A stretch of DNA of 64,000 nt from CAYOWK01 sp964407665 (lineage in GTDB: Bacteria > Pseudomonadota > Alphaproteobacteria > Caulobacterales > Hyphomonadaceae). Shown here piece by piece: positions 45,152 to 54,056 of the stretch. The notes beneath the pieces were generated by a model. It ran no database searches. It was not told where the DNA came from and saw nothing but the letters and a program-made list of their open reading frames with translations. The stretch's first letter is position 1. The number at the start of each line of letters is the position of its first letter. The translations under genes and the position numbers were made by a program. The stretch is taken from the NCBI GenBank assembly GCA_964407665.1, contig CAYOWK010000008.1, forward strand, positions 48,505-112,504, in the 5' to 3' direction.

Positions 45152-45421
45152 ATGCTGAGCGAAATGTTGCACGGCGAGGTTGTCGTCGGTCCGGATGGGC
45201 GCCGCATCACCATTGCGGATCTGCCCGAGCCCGGGATCAAGCGCTGGGTCACCCGGCGCAAGGCCGAAGTGGTCGCCGCCGTGCGTGGCGGCCTCCTGTC
45301 CGAGGACGACGCTTGCAACCGCTACAGCCTCACCCGTGAGGAACTGGGCGGCTGGGAAAAGCTCTATGATCGCCATGGCGTCAAGGGCCTGCGGACGACC
45401 CGCCTCCAGAACTACCGGTAA
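45152..45421 (+). CDS. sciP: SciP-like CtrA inhibitor (DUF1153)
   Basis: An 89-residue small helix-turn-helix protein with the DUF1153/SciP core: VVGPDGRRITIADLPEP, KRWVTRRKAEVVAAVRGGLLS, and RYSLTREELGGW before GLRTTRLQNYR. In Caulobacter, SciP binds CtrA and blocks transcription from CtrA-controlled (including flagellar) promoters, and its gene also sits beside flagellar genes. The ATG at 45152 has GGGAGA upstream; the frame is open earlier but has no SD. Strong terminators flank it on both sides, so it is probably monocistronic. Confidence 0.88.
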   Translation: MLSEMLHGEVVVGPDGRRITIADLPEPGIKRWVTRRKAEVVAAVRGGLLSEDDACNRYSLTREELGGWEKLYDRHGVKGLRTTRLQNYR

Positions 45422-45530
45422 ACGGAACACGCGCTCCTCCAGGAGCCGGCGCTCGGGTCCCGTTACGCCCTTCGCGATACCCCGCAAGGCGAACAGGCCC
45501 GGGAAGGCTGACGATCCAGCCTTTTAAGCA

Positions 45531-45568
45531 AACGGCCGCCGATTCCTCACCGGATCGGCGGCCGTTCT
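45531..45568 (+). terminator. Strong hairpin after sciP
   Basis: A perfect 12-base-pair stem AACGGCCGCCGA / TCGGCGGCCGTT (arms 45531-45542 and 45555-45566) with a 12-base loop and pyrimidine-rich downstream sequence. It separates sciP from fliF. Confidence 0.65.
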
Positions 45569-45619
45569 GCTGTTGCTCACAGGACTCACCGGAGGTTTGA
45601 CCCCACCTTTCTCCGGAAA

Positions 45620-45635
45620 TTAATCCGTCGTTTAC
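45620..45635 (+). promoter_or_regulatory. Possible CtrA-binding box before fliF
   Basis: TTAA followed by seven bases and then TTTAC resembles the CtrA consensus TTAA-N7-TTAAC with one deviation in the right half. It lies 75 bases before the fliF start, where early (class II) Caulobacter flagellar promoters carry CtrA boxes. A GANTC site lies at 45583. Confidence 0.35.
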
Positions 45636-45694
45636 GGTGACCCGGGAAATTCCTGCCTAGTTGGGATTGGGCAGGCAGTTTTTTCCGGGCGGGC

Positions 45695-47431
45695 ATGGCC
45701 GACACAAAAGAGATGATTGCGCAGCTGGCCAAATCAGGCCGCATGCGTATCGCCGCCGCACTGGTGGTCACCGCCCTCGTCGGCGGCGGCCTCGGCGTGA
45801 TCATGCTGAGAGGCGAAAGCACCGACAAGGCGTTGCTGTTCTCGGGCCTGGACCTTGAAGAGGCCGCCGAGATCACGACACGGCTGGATACAGCCAGCAT
45901 CAAATACACCCTTGAAGGCGGCGGTTCAGCCATCTTCATCGAACGCGCCAAGGTAGACGAAGCGCGGATGATGCTGTCCGAGCAGGGTCTTCCCACCCGT
46001 GGCTCCATCGGCTGGGAAATCTTTGACAAGACCGATGCGTTCGGCGCGACGACGTTTGTGCAGAACGTCAACAAGTTGCGGGCGCTCGAAGGCGAACTCG
46101 CCCGGTCGATCGGTTCGCTGGACATGGTGAAGGCGGCGCGCGTCCACCTGGTGATCCCCGAACAGTCTCTATTCAAGCGCGACGGAAACAAGCCCACGGC
46201 GTCGGTGATCCTGTCCCTTACGGGCAATTCGATGACGCCGGAGAAGGTTCGCGCGATCCGGAACCTGGTTGCTTCGAGCGTGCCGGGACTGGCAGTGGAA
46301 GCGATCACGGTTGTGGACGATCAGGGCCGGATGCTGGCGTCGGGAACCGAAGGCGGCGTTGATGGCATGGGCGGCAGCGACGAGCGCCTGACGACCATGG
46401 AGGACGGTTTCCGGCAGAAAGTGATCGGAATCGTCGAGAATATCGCCGGTCAGGGCGCCGCCCGCGTCCAGGTGGCGCTGGATGTCGATTTCAATCGGGT
46501 CACGCAAAGCTCCGAAACCTTCGACCCGGAAGGCCGGGTCGTCCGGTCGCAGAACACCGTCGAAGACAGCTCCCAGTCGTCTGAGGCCAACCCGGCGGAC
46601 CAGGTGACAGTCGCCAACAACGTACCCAACGGCGCAGCCGCACCTGCCGAACCGGCGCAGCCGAAGAGCCAGAACTCGTCGACCCGCACCGAGGAAATGG
46701 TCAACTACGAGATTTCCAAGAACACCCGGACGGAGATCATCGAAGGCGGCAAGATCAATCGGCTGTCGGTGGCCGTTGCGGTCGACGATCTGATGGTTCC
46801 CGGAGTCGATGGCGCTCCGCCGACTTTCCAGGCGCGTACGCCGGAAGAGATGGACCGCATCCTGACGCTGGTGAAATCCGCCGTTGGGTTCAACGAAGCC
46901 CGGGGCGACGTTGTCACGGTCCAGAACATCGCCTTCGCGCGACCTGACACCGACATGGGCGACGCAAAGGCGCCGGGTCCATTCTCATTCGACAAGTTCG
47001 ACATCGTTCAGGGCGCGGAGATCGCCGCCCTTCTGGTGACGGCGCTGGCGCTGGTGTTCTTCGTGCTGCGTCCGCTCGCCAAGGGTCTGTTCAACAAGGA
47101 CGATATGGAGGACGCCGCAGCTGCGCTCAAAGGCGTTCCGGGTACTCGCCGCGCCATTCCCGGCCAGCCGGGCATGGTCGCCGTGGCGGGCGCCGACGGC
47201 GTGGAGCAGACCTATCGTATAGAGGACGGCAGACCGATCCCGATCGAAATGCCGACAGCCAACCGGCTCGACGCCGGCATCGACGTGGCCCGCATCACGG
47301 GCCAGGTGCGCGCCTCATCGATCCGGAAGATGTCAGAGGTTGTCGCCAACCATCCCGACGAGTCGCTCACAATCATCCGGGCCTGGCTGGCTGAAGACGG
47401 CACGTCCGGACCCCGGCCTGCTGCATCATGA
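45695..47431 (+). CDS. fliF: Flagellar MS-ring protein FliF
   Basis: A 578-residue MS-ring protein. An N-terminal membrane helix (about 21-38) precedes the ring-building motif region (about 45-340), a Gln/Asn/Ala-rich loop (about 290-330), and a second membrane helix near 445-465 (EIAALLVTALALVFFVL). The C-terminal FliG-binding segment ends with NHPDESLTIIRAWL. FliF forms the first basal-body scaffold. Its stop overlaps the FliG start, opening the fliF-to-flhG operon. Confidence 0.95.
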   Translation: MADTKEMIAQLAKSGRMRIAAALVVTALVGGGLGVIMLRGESTDKALLFSGLDLEEAAEITTRLDTASIKYTLEGGGSAIFIERAKVDEARMMLSEQGLPTRGSIGWEIFDKTDAFGATTFVQNVNKLRALEGELARSIGSLDMVKAARVHLVIPEQSLFKRDGNKPTASVILSLTGNSMTPEKVRAIRNLVASSVPGLAVEAITVVDDQGRMLASGTEGGVDGMGGSDERLTTMEDGFRQKVIGIVENIAGQGAARVQVALDVDFNRVTQSSETFDPEGRVVRSQNTVEDSSQSSEANPADQVTVANNVPNGAAAPAEPAQPKSQNSSTRTEEMVNYEISKNTRTEIIEGGKINRLSVAVAVDDLMVPGVDGAPPTFQARTPEEMDRILTLVKSAVGFNEARGDVVTVQNIAFARPDTDMGDAKAPGPFSFDKFDIVQGAEIAALLVTALALVFFVLRPLAKGLFNKDDMEDAAAALKGVPGTRRAIPGQPGMVAVAGADGVEQTYRIEDGRPIPIEMPTANRLDAGIDVARITGQVRASSIRKMSEVVANHPDESLTIIRAWLAEDGTSGPRPAAS

Positions 47432-48522
47432 GTGAACTGGACGCCTTCGACAGTGCAATTGCCGCCACCCGCGCCGCGGAAGGTGCGGACGATCCGCAGC
47501 GCCGTCTCGCAGACACCGCTGCGGTGGTCAAAATGCTGCACGGCTCGGAGAAGGCGGCCATTCTGCTACTCGCGCTGGCCGAAGACGCGAAGCCGATCTG
47601 GGACCGCCTGGATGACGACGAACTTCGCGAAATCTCCGGCGCCATGTCGAACCTTGGGCCGGTCCGCGCGGAGACAGTCGAATACCTTATCAAGGACTTT
47701 GTGACGCGACTGTCGGGCGCTGGCGCCGTGATGGGCTCCTTCGAGCAGACCCACAAGCTGCTGATGCAGTTTCTCCCGCAGGAGAAGGTGGAAGCGCTCA
47801 TGGAAGAACTGCGCGGTCCCGCCGGCCGCACGATGTGGGACAAGCTCGGAAACGTGAACGAGAACGTCCTCGCAAACTACCTCAAGAATGAATACCCGCA
47901 GACGGTCTCGGTCATCCTGTCCAAGATCAAGACCGACCACGCGGCGCGTGTGCTCGCCTGCCTGCCCACGGAGTTTGCGCTGGAAGTCATCCAGCGGATG
48001 CTGCGCATGGAGCCGGTCCAGCGGGATATCCTCGAAAAGATCGAGTCGACCCTGCGCGTCGAGTTCATGACGAACCTGGCGCGCACCTCCAAGCGCGACA
48101 GCCACGAGCAGATGGCGTCGATCTTCAACAATTTCGACCGCCAGACCGAGGGCCGCTTCCTCTCCCTGCTCGAGGAGAAGAGCAAGGAATCGGCTGACCG
48201 CATACGCTCGCTGATGTTCGTGTTCGAGGATCTTTCCAAGCTCGACCCCGGCGGCATCCAGACGCTCATGCGCGCCGTCGACAAGGAGAAACTGACGCTG
48301 GCGCTGAAGGGCGCCAACGAGGACATGCGCAATCTCTTCATGTCGAACATGTCAGAGCGCGCGGCCAAACTGATGCGCGAAGACATGGGCGCCATGGGCC
48401 CCGTCAAGCTCAAGGACGTCGAAGGCGCACAGCAGGAAATCGTCACCACCGCCAAGGCGCTGGCCGATCGCGGCGAGATCATGCTCGCCGAGAGCGGCAG
48501 CTCCGACGAGCTGATCTACTGA
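47428..48522 (+). CDS. fliG: Flagellar motor switch protein FliG
   Basis: A 364-residue C-ring protein that binds FliF and MotA and switches rotation. The N-terminal helix region, the middle motif NEYPQTVSVILSKIK (usually EHPQT) and the C-terminal torque domain with charged residues (RSLMFVFEDLSKLD, LKGANEDMRNLFMSNMS) are in order. Its ATG overlaps the fliF TGA by four bases, so translation is coupled. Confidence 0.96.
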   Translation: MSELDAFDSAIAATRAAEGADDPQRRLADTAAVVKMLHGSEKAAILLLALAEDAKPIWDRLDDDELREISGAMSNLGPVRAETVEYLIKDFVTRLSGAGAVMGSFEQTHKLLMQFLPQEKVEALMEELRGPAGRTMWDKLGNVNENVLANYLKNEYPQTVSVILSKIKTDHAARVLACLPTEFALEVIQRMLRMEPVQRDILEKIESTLRVEFMTNLARTSKRDSHEQMASIFNNFDRQTEGRFLSLLEEKSKESADRIRSLMFVFEDLSKLDPGGIQTLMRAVDKEKLTLALKGANEDMRNLFMSNMSERAAKLMREDMGAMGPVKLKDVEGAQQEIVTTAKALADRGEIMLAESGSSDELIY

Positions 48523-48535
48523 GGTGGAACCGGTC

Positions 48536-49159
48536 ATGAACGCACGCGCCTTCGTCTTTGAAACCGAGTTCACGCCCTTCGGCGACGTGCTGGGCTCGCC
48601 TGCATCCAAATTCATCTCGCGCGCCGAGGCCGACGCCCAGGCGATGCGTGCACAGGCCGAAGCGGAGACACGTGCTCGCCAGACCGCTGAAGTTCAGGGG
48701 TACCAGTCGGTCGACCGGATCGTGGCTCATCTGTCGCCTGTGCTTAGGCAGCTTGCGATGACGGCTGCCGATCTGCGGCGCGACGCCGCCGAGCTGGCCA
48801 TGGCGGCTGCAAAGAAGATCGCTGGCGACGCGCTGGATGCCCATGGCGCCGCGAGCGCCGCCGAGGCCATCGCGGCCGCGGTTCAGCTTCTGCGGGACAA
48901 GCCCACCGTTGTGGTGACCGTGGAGGCCGCGGCGCTGCCCGCGGTGCGCACCCGCGTCGAGCAACTCAGGAAGATGGGACGCATGCCCGACATCGCCTTC
49001 ACGGCCGATGGCGGTTCGCGTCCCGGAGACTGGCGTGTCGAATGGGCAGAAGGCTCCTCGGGGTTCTCGCGAGAGGATGTCGAGGCCGCTGTCCAGTCGG
49101 CCGTAGCAGACCGGCTGAACGATCCCGTCGAGCCGCAACTCGACCTTTTTTCCGCCTGA
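48536..49159 (+). CDS. fliH: Flagellar assembly protein FliH (FlbE-like)
   Basis: A 207-residue export regulator in the position of Caulobacter flbE. The first 40 residues hold the Ala/Glu/Gln-rich helix start, and the middle contains repeated A-x-x-A and E-x-x-R helical segments typical of FliH. The family normally binds FliI and directs it to the export gate. GAGGTGG lies eight bases before the ATG at 48536; a GTG at 48524 is inside that site. Sequence similarity is weak, so the name rests largely on synteny. Confidence 0.8.
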   Translation: MNARAFVFETEFTPFGDVLGSPASKFISRAEADAQAMRAQAEAETRARQTAEVQGYQSVDRIVAHLSPVLRQLAMTAADLRRDAAELAMAAAKKIAGDALDAHGAASAAEAIAAAVQLLRDKPTVVVTVEAAALPAVRTRVEQLRKMGRMPDIAFTADGGSRPGDWRVEWAEGSSGFSREDVEAAVQSAVADRLNDPVEPQLDLFSA

Positions 49160-49173
49160 CGAGGACCTGACCT

Positions 49174-49506
49174 GTGAGCTCCAGCGAACTCAACCTTCCC
49201 GATCTGGCGAACACCGGCGTGGTGCGCCGGTCTGTCGAGACCAGCGACGTCGAAAAGGTGGCGGCGGATCTTCGTCCCGTCTTCGACGTGCCCGTGTCCG
49301 TGCAGGCCGTGATCGGTCGCACCACCATCGAGGTCTCGGATCTGCTCGAACTCGGGCCGGGTTCGGTTCTCGAACTCGACCGCCGGGTGGGCGAGGCCAT
49401 CGACATCTACGTCAACTCGCGGCTGGTCGCACGTGGAGAGGTCGTCGTCGTCGATGATCGTCTCGGCGTGACCATGACCGAGATCATCAAGAATGCGGAC
49501 GGTTGA
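49174..49506 (+). CDS. fliN: Flagellar motor switch protein FliN
   Basis: A 110-residue C-ring/SPOA protein. The SPOA domain (about 38-108) shows IGRTTIEVSDLLELGPGSVLELD, GEAIDIYVNSRLVARGEVVVVDDRLGV and TEI. FliN docks FliH and forms the C-ring base. It starts with GTG; GAGGA lies seven bases upstream. Between fliH and flbD. Confidence 0.95.
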   Translation: MSSSELNLPDLANTGVVRRSVETSDVEKVAADLRPVFDVPVSVQAVIGRTTIEVSDLLELGPGSVLELDRRVGEAIDIYVNSRLVARGEVVVVDDRLGVTMTEIIKNADG

Positions 49507-49553
49507 GCCATGACCTGCTCGCTCTCGTCCAACTATCGCCTGGAGACTGAACA

Positions 49554-50939
49554 ATGCGCGTTCTGATTGTCGGACAGCTCGGCGGACAGCTTTCCTCCGC
49601 CACGCGCATGGCCTTCGAGCGCGGCGCCAAGGTTTTCCATGCGGACACCATCCCGGCTGCAATGGACCTTCTGCGTAGCGGACGCGGCGCCGACCTCGTC
49701 ATGGTGGACGTCCATGAGGATATCGCCGGCCTAGCCAAGGCCATGACAGCCGAGCGCATTGTGGCGCCGATCATTGCGTGCGGAGTCATGACAACGCCGG
49801 ATCTGGCGGCGTCCGCTATCCGCGCCGGCGCCCGCGAGTTCATCCCGCTGCCGCCCGACGCGGAGCTGATGGCGGCCGTCCTGGCTGCGGTCGCTGACGA
49901 CGACAAGCCAATGATTGCCGCCGATCCGGCAATCCTCGCGCTGAAGACGCTGGCGGACCAGATTGCTCCTTCGGACGCCTCGATCCTGATCACCGGCGAG
50001 AGCGGTGTCGGCAAGGAAGTCATGGCGCGTTATGTCCACAAGCGCTCGCGCCGCGCGGACCGGCCGTTCATCTCGGTGAACTGCGCCGCCATCCCGGAGA
50101 ACCTTCTCGAGAGCGAGCTGTTCGGTCATGAGAAGGGCGCCTTCACAGGCGCTGTGGCGCGACGGATCGGAAAGTTCGAGGAGGCCGATGGCGGCACGCT
50201 GCTGCTGGACGAGATTTCGGAGATGGACGTTCGGCTGCAGTCCAAGCTCCTGCGCGCCATCCAGGAACGCGAGATCGACAGGGTCGGTGGATCAAAGCCC
50301 GTGCCGGTCAACATCCGCATCCTCGCTACATCGAACCGCAACCTGCAGGACGCCGTTCGCACGGGCGATTTCCGCGAGGACCTGCTTTACCGGCTCAACG
50401 TGGTGAACGTCCACATTCCGCCGCTCCGGCAGCGGCCGGCCGATCTCCTGGCGCTGGCCCGTCACTTCATTGAAAAATATTCACGCGCCAACGGCGTGCC
50501 GGTCCGCAAGCTGTCCGAAGAAGCGATTGAGCGGATCAAGTCCGCTTCCTGGCCCGGCAACATCCGCGAGCTGGAAAACGCCATGCACCGCGCGGTGATC
50601 CTGGCCCGGGCCGAGACGATCAGCGCTGAGGACCTGCGTACGCCGGATGGGCGACAGGTCGCTGCGCATCCGATGGACGCTGCCGCCGAACGCGCCGTGA
50701 CGGCTGCGCAGGGCGCGCTCAATGCGGCGATCCAGCCGGCAGGCTTCCGGGTCGGCCAGACCGTCGCGGAGGTCGAGCAGGAACTGATCCTCACAACGCT
50801 GGACCACTGCCTCGGCAACCGGACCCATGCGGCCAACATCCTCGGCATCTCGATCCGCACCCTGCGCAACAAGCTGCAATCGTATCGCGATGCGGGCGTC
50901 GACATCGCCGCGCCCGGCGAGACACGGGCGGCGGGATAA
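49554..50939 (+). CDS. flbD: Sigma-54-dependent flagellar activator FlbD
   Basis: A 461-residue NtrC-type activator. The receiver-like N-terminus (about 1-115) lacks the usual acidic pair after beta-1 (LIVGQLG), although an Asp remains in MVDVH, so classical phosphorylation is doubtful, as known for Caulobacter FlbD, which is controlled by FliX. The AAA+ domain has Walker A GESGVGKE (148-155), the sigma-54 loop GAFTGA (195-200) and Walker B near 213-220. A FIS-like HTH ends the protein. It would drive the promoter at 40810. Confidence 0.93.
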   Translation: MRVLIVGQLGGQLSSATRMAFERGAKVFHADTIPAAMDLLRSGRGADLVMVDVHEDIAGLAKAMTAERIVAPIIACGVMTTPDLAASAIRAGAREFIPLPPDAELMAAVLAAVADDDKPMIAADPAILALKTLADQIAPSDASILITGESGVGKEVMARYVHKRSRRADRPFISVNCAAIPENLLESELFGHEKGAFTGAVARRIGKFEEADGGTLLLDEISEMDVRLQSKLLRAIQEREIDRVGGSKPVPVNIRILATSNRNLQDAVRTGDFREDLLYRLNVVNVHIPPLRQRPADLLALARHFIEKYSRANGVPVRKLSEEAIERIKSASWPGNIRELENAMHRAVILARAETISAEDLRTPDGRQVAAHPMDAAAERAVTAAQGALNAAIQPAGFRVGQTVAEVEQELILTTLDHCLGNRTHAANILGISIRTLRNKLQSYRDAGVDIAAPGETRAAG

Positions 50940-50945
50940 CCGATC

Positions 50946-53057
50946 ATGGCCGAGGCAGTAGCAGCGCCCGCAACACCGGGCTTCAACTTCGACGTCAACG
51001 CGATCACCAAGCAGCTGGCGAAGGGCGAATTTGCGCTTGGCGTCGGCGTGCTGGCGCTGGTGGTCATGCTGATCATCCCGATCCCGGCGTTCTTCCTCGA
51101 CTTCCTGCTGGCCATCTCGATCACACTGTCCGTGCTGATCCTGATGACGGCGTTGATGATCAAGAAGCCGCTGGAATTCTCGGCCTTCCCGACTGTTCTG
51201 CTGCTGGCGACGCTGCTCAGGCTGGCGCTGAACATTGCGACCACACGCCTGATCCTGAGCCACGGTCATGAAGGCCCTGGAGCCGCCGGCAACATCATCG
51301 AGGCGTTCGGCGGCTTCGTGATGCAGGGCAACTTCGTGATCGGCGTGGTGGTGTTCATCATCCTGGTGATCGTGAACTTCGTGGTCATCACCAAGGGTTC
51401 CGGCCGTATCGCCGAAGTCGCCGCACGGTTCACCCTTGACGCCATGCCCGGCAAGCAGATGGCGATCGACGCCGACCTGAGCGCCGGCATGATCACCGAG
51501 GAGGAAGCCCGCGCCCGCCGCAAGGAGCTGGAGGGAGAAAGCAATTTCTTCGGAGCCATGGACGGCGCCAGCAAGTTCGTGCGCGGCGACGCGATGGCCG
51601 GCATCCTGATCACGATGATCAACATCATTGGCGGGATCATCATTGGCGTCGCCCAGCAGGGCATCTCGTTCGAGGAGGCGGCCTCCTCCTACACGCTGCT
51701 GACCGTCGGCGACGGCATTGTCTCGCAGATCCCCGCCCTGATCATCTCCATCGCAGCCGGCATGCTGGTCTCCAAGGCCGGTGTTGACGGCGCGGCCGAC
51801 AAGGCGATCGGCAACCAGCTGCTGGGCAACTGGCGCGGCCTCGGAATGGCGGCGCTGGCGGCCACGTTCACGGGCCTGCTGCCGGGCATGCCGATGATTC
51901 CGTTTGCGCTGCTGGCCGGCGCCTCGGGCTGGGCGGCGTGGCGCGCCTTCCTCAAGGAGCAGGCGCAGCTCGAGGCCAAGGAACAGAAGACGGCGGTGGA
52001 GAACCGCGCGGCTCCGCCTGCCGAGGCGCCGATCCAGGACAGCCTTGCGGTGGACGAGCTGAAGATCGAGCTTGGTTTCGGCCTGCTCTCTTTCATCAAC
52101 GAGGCCACGGGCCGCAAGCTGACCGACCAGATCAAGGCGGTGCGCCGCCAGATCGCGACCGAGTACGGCTTTGTCGTCCCGCAGGTCCGGATCATCGACA
52201 ACCTCGAGCTTGGGTCGGAAGAGTACCGCATCCTGATCAAGGAGGTCGTCGCCGGCCGCGGCAACCTGCGGCCCGCCTTCCACCTTGCGATGGATGCAGG
52301 CGGGACAGCGCCGCCGGTCGGCGGCGAGCGGGTGAACGAGCCTGTCTTCGGACTGCCGGCCGTCTGGGTGGACAACGCCATGAAGGAACAGGCGATGATG
52401 TCCGGCTACACGGTGGTGGACGCCGCCACCGTGCTGACGACGCACTTCACGGAACTGGTGAAGGAGAACATGGCCGAGCTTCTGACCTTCGGTTCGGTCA
52501 AGTCCCTCATCGAGGACCTGCCCAAGCAGCAGAAGACGCTGGTCGACGACATCACGCCGGGCCAGATCACGATCTCGGGCATCCAGCGCGTGCTGCAGAA
52601 CCTGCTGCGCGAGCGGATCTCGATCCGCGACCTGTCCTCGATCCTCGAAGCCGTCGCGGAAGCAACCGGTTCATCCACCGATCTTCTGAGCGTTACCGAG
52701 CATGTTCGCGCGCGTCTGGCGCGCCAGCTCTGCAATGCGAACCTCGATCAGGCCGGCGCCCTGCCCGTCATCTCCCTGTCTCCGGCGTGGGAAAAGACCT
52801 TTGCCGAAGCGCTGGTCGGCGCAGGCGCGGACCGGCAACTTGCACTCGAGCCGTCGCGTCTTCACGCTTTCGTAGGAGCCTTGAGGTCAGCTTTCGAGAA
52901 GGCGGCGCAAATGGGAGACAATCCCGTGCTGCTGACCTCGTCGGCGGTACGACCGTATGTGCGCTCGCTGGTCGAGCGGTTCCGGCCGCAGACGAATGTC
53001 ATGTCTCAGAACGAGATCCATCCCAAAGCCCGCCTTCGTTCGGCAGGTGCAGTATGA
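50946..53057 (+). CDS. flhA: Flagellar export gate protein FlhA
   Basis: A 703-residue FHIPEP protein. About eight membrane helices occupy residues 30-330, with FLDFLLAISITLSVLILM and GDAMAGILITMINIIGGI. A linker (about 335-360) leads to the cytoplasmic domain (about 365-700) that forms the nonameric ring receiving chaperone-bound substrates. Full length for the family. It follows flbD by six bases in the same operon. Confidence 0.97.
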   Translation: MAEAVAAPATPGFNFDVNAITKQLAKGEFALGVGVLALVVMLIIPIPAFFLDFLLAISITLSVLILMTALMIKKPLEFSAFPTVLLLATLLRLALNIATTRLILSHGHEGPGAAGNIIEAFGGFVMQGNFVIGVVVFIILVIVNFVVITKGSGRIAEVAARFTLDAMPGKQMAIDADLSAGMITEEEARARRKELEGESNFFGAMDGASKFVRGDAMAGILITMINIIGGIIIGVAQQGISFEEAASSYTLLTVGDGIVSQIPALIISIAAGMLVSKAGVDGAADKAIGNQLLGNWRGLGMAALAATFTGLLPGMPMIPFALLAGASGWAAWRAFLKEQAQLEAKEQKTAVENRAAPPAEAPIQDSLAVDELKIELGFGLLSFINEATGRKLTDQIKAVRRQIATEYGFVVPQVRIIDNLELGSEEYRILIKEVVAGRGNLRPAFHLAMDAGGTAPPVGGERVNEPVFGLPAVWVDNAMKEQAMMSGYTVVDAATVLTTHFTELVKENMAELLTFGSVKSLIEDLPKQQKTLVDDITPGQITISGIQRVLQNLLRERISIRDLSSILEAVAEATGSSTDLLSVTEHVRARLARQLCNANLDQAGALPVISLSPAWEKTFAEALVGAGADRQLALEPSRLHAFVGALRSAFEKAAQMGDNPVLLTSSAVRPYVRSLVERFRPQTNVMSQNEIHPKARLRSAGAV

Positions 53058-53081
53058 TCGCGTATCGAGAGGTTTGACGCC

Positions 53082-54056
53082 ATGAAGATGAAGCTGTTCT
53101 CGGCGCCCACCATGGATGAGGCCATGGCCCAGGTGCGCGCCGAACTCGGACAGGACGCCGTGATCCTGTCCACCCGCGATGAAGACGGCACGGTCGAAAT
53201 CCGCGCGGCCGTCGAGCGCTCGTTCAACCACCGCTACGCTGCGCCAAAATTCGCCGAGCCCAAGCCGTTCATGTTCGACGCGGCGCGGGACCAGCTGTCG
53301 ACCACGCTGCGCTGGCATGGCGCGAGCGACGGGTTCATTCACCTGGTCTCCGAAGCGGGCGGACGCCTTGGCGCCGGACTGGAAGCGATGGGATCGCTGT
53401 CGGCTGGCCTTGAGGGCGTGCTGACCTTCTCGCCGGTCCAGGCCAAGCCTCCCAAGTCGATCTTCCTGATCGGCCCGCACGGGTCCGGAAAGACGACAGC
53501 GGCGGCCAAACTGGCCCTGCACCTGCGTCAACGTGATTCGCGGCTTGAGGCCGTCAGCGCCGATTTCGACGCATCCGGACAGGCGGCGCGACTTGCGGCG
53601 TTAATGCTATCTCCCACGGTCACAGGGGCAGCGACCCCTGACGCGATGGCGAAACTCGTCCGCCAGGCCGACAAGGAGGGACGCCGGCTCGTGATCGACG
53701 GCCCACCGATCAACCCGCTTGAAGCCGATGACATGAAACGCCTCATGGCCTTGATTTCACGTATGAATGTCGAGCCCGTCCTGGTCATGTCCGCAGAGGG
53801 AAACTCGATGGATATCGAAGACAGCGCCCGCGCTTTCAGCCAGTGCGGCGTCCGCCGTGTGATCGTGACACGGCTGGATGCGGTGCGACGTCGCGGCGGC
53901 GTTATTGCTGCAATTTCTTCCGCGCGGTTAAGCATCGCTCAACTTGGTCTGACGCCTAATGCGAAATGCGGATTAGTGCCCGCTTCGGCAGCGGAAGTAG
54001 CCCGGTTGTTCGTGTCCGGGCGTCAGGAAGCGGAACTGCTCAAGGGAGCCGCGTGA
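53082..54056 (+). CDS. flhF: FlhF-like SRP-family GTPase, degenerate nucleotide site
   Basis: A 324-residue FlhF homologue. The N-terminal MKLF...MDEAMAQVRAELGQDAVIL block is the FlhF B-domain start, and an SRP-type NG core follows. G1 GPHGSGKT (131-138) is intact. G2 reads DFDASGQAARL instead of DTYRxAAxEQL, G3 reads DGPPI (206-210) instead of DTAGR, and G4 is TRLD (263-266) instead of TKLD. FlhF normally sets polar flagellum placement. Impaired GTP hydrolysis is likely but inferred. Its stop overlaps flhG. Confidence 0.85.
   Translation: MKMKLFSAPTMDEAMAQVRAELGQDAVILSTRDEDGTVEIRAAVERSFNHRYAAPKFAEPKPFMFDAARDQLSTTLRWHGASDGFIHLVSEAGGRLGAGLEAMGSLSAGLEGVLTFSPVQAKPPKSIFLIGPHGSGKTTAAAKLALHLRQRDSRLEAVSADFDASGQAARLAALMLSPTVTGAATPDAMAKLVRQADKEGRRLVIDGPPINPLEADDMKRLMALISRMNVEPVLVMSAEGNSMDIEDSARAFSQCGVRRVIVTRLDAVRRRGGVIAAISSARLSIAQLGLTPNAKCGLVPASAAEVARLFVSGRQEAELLKGAA

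Noticed and set aside
50481..52445. 654-residue antisense frame within flhA
   Set aside because: It lies entirely over the conserved flhA (and end of flbD), shows only His/Arg/Gln-rich low-complexity translation and has no ribosome-binding site.
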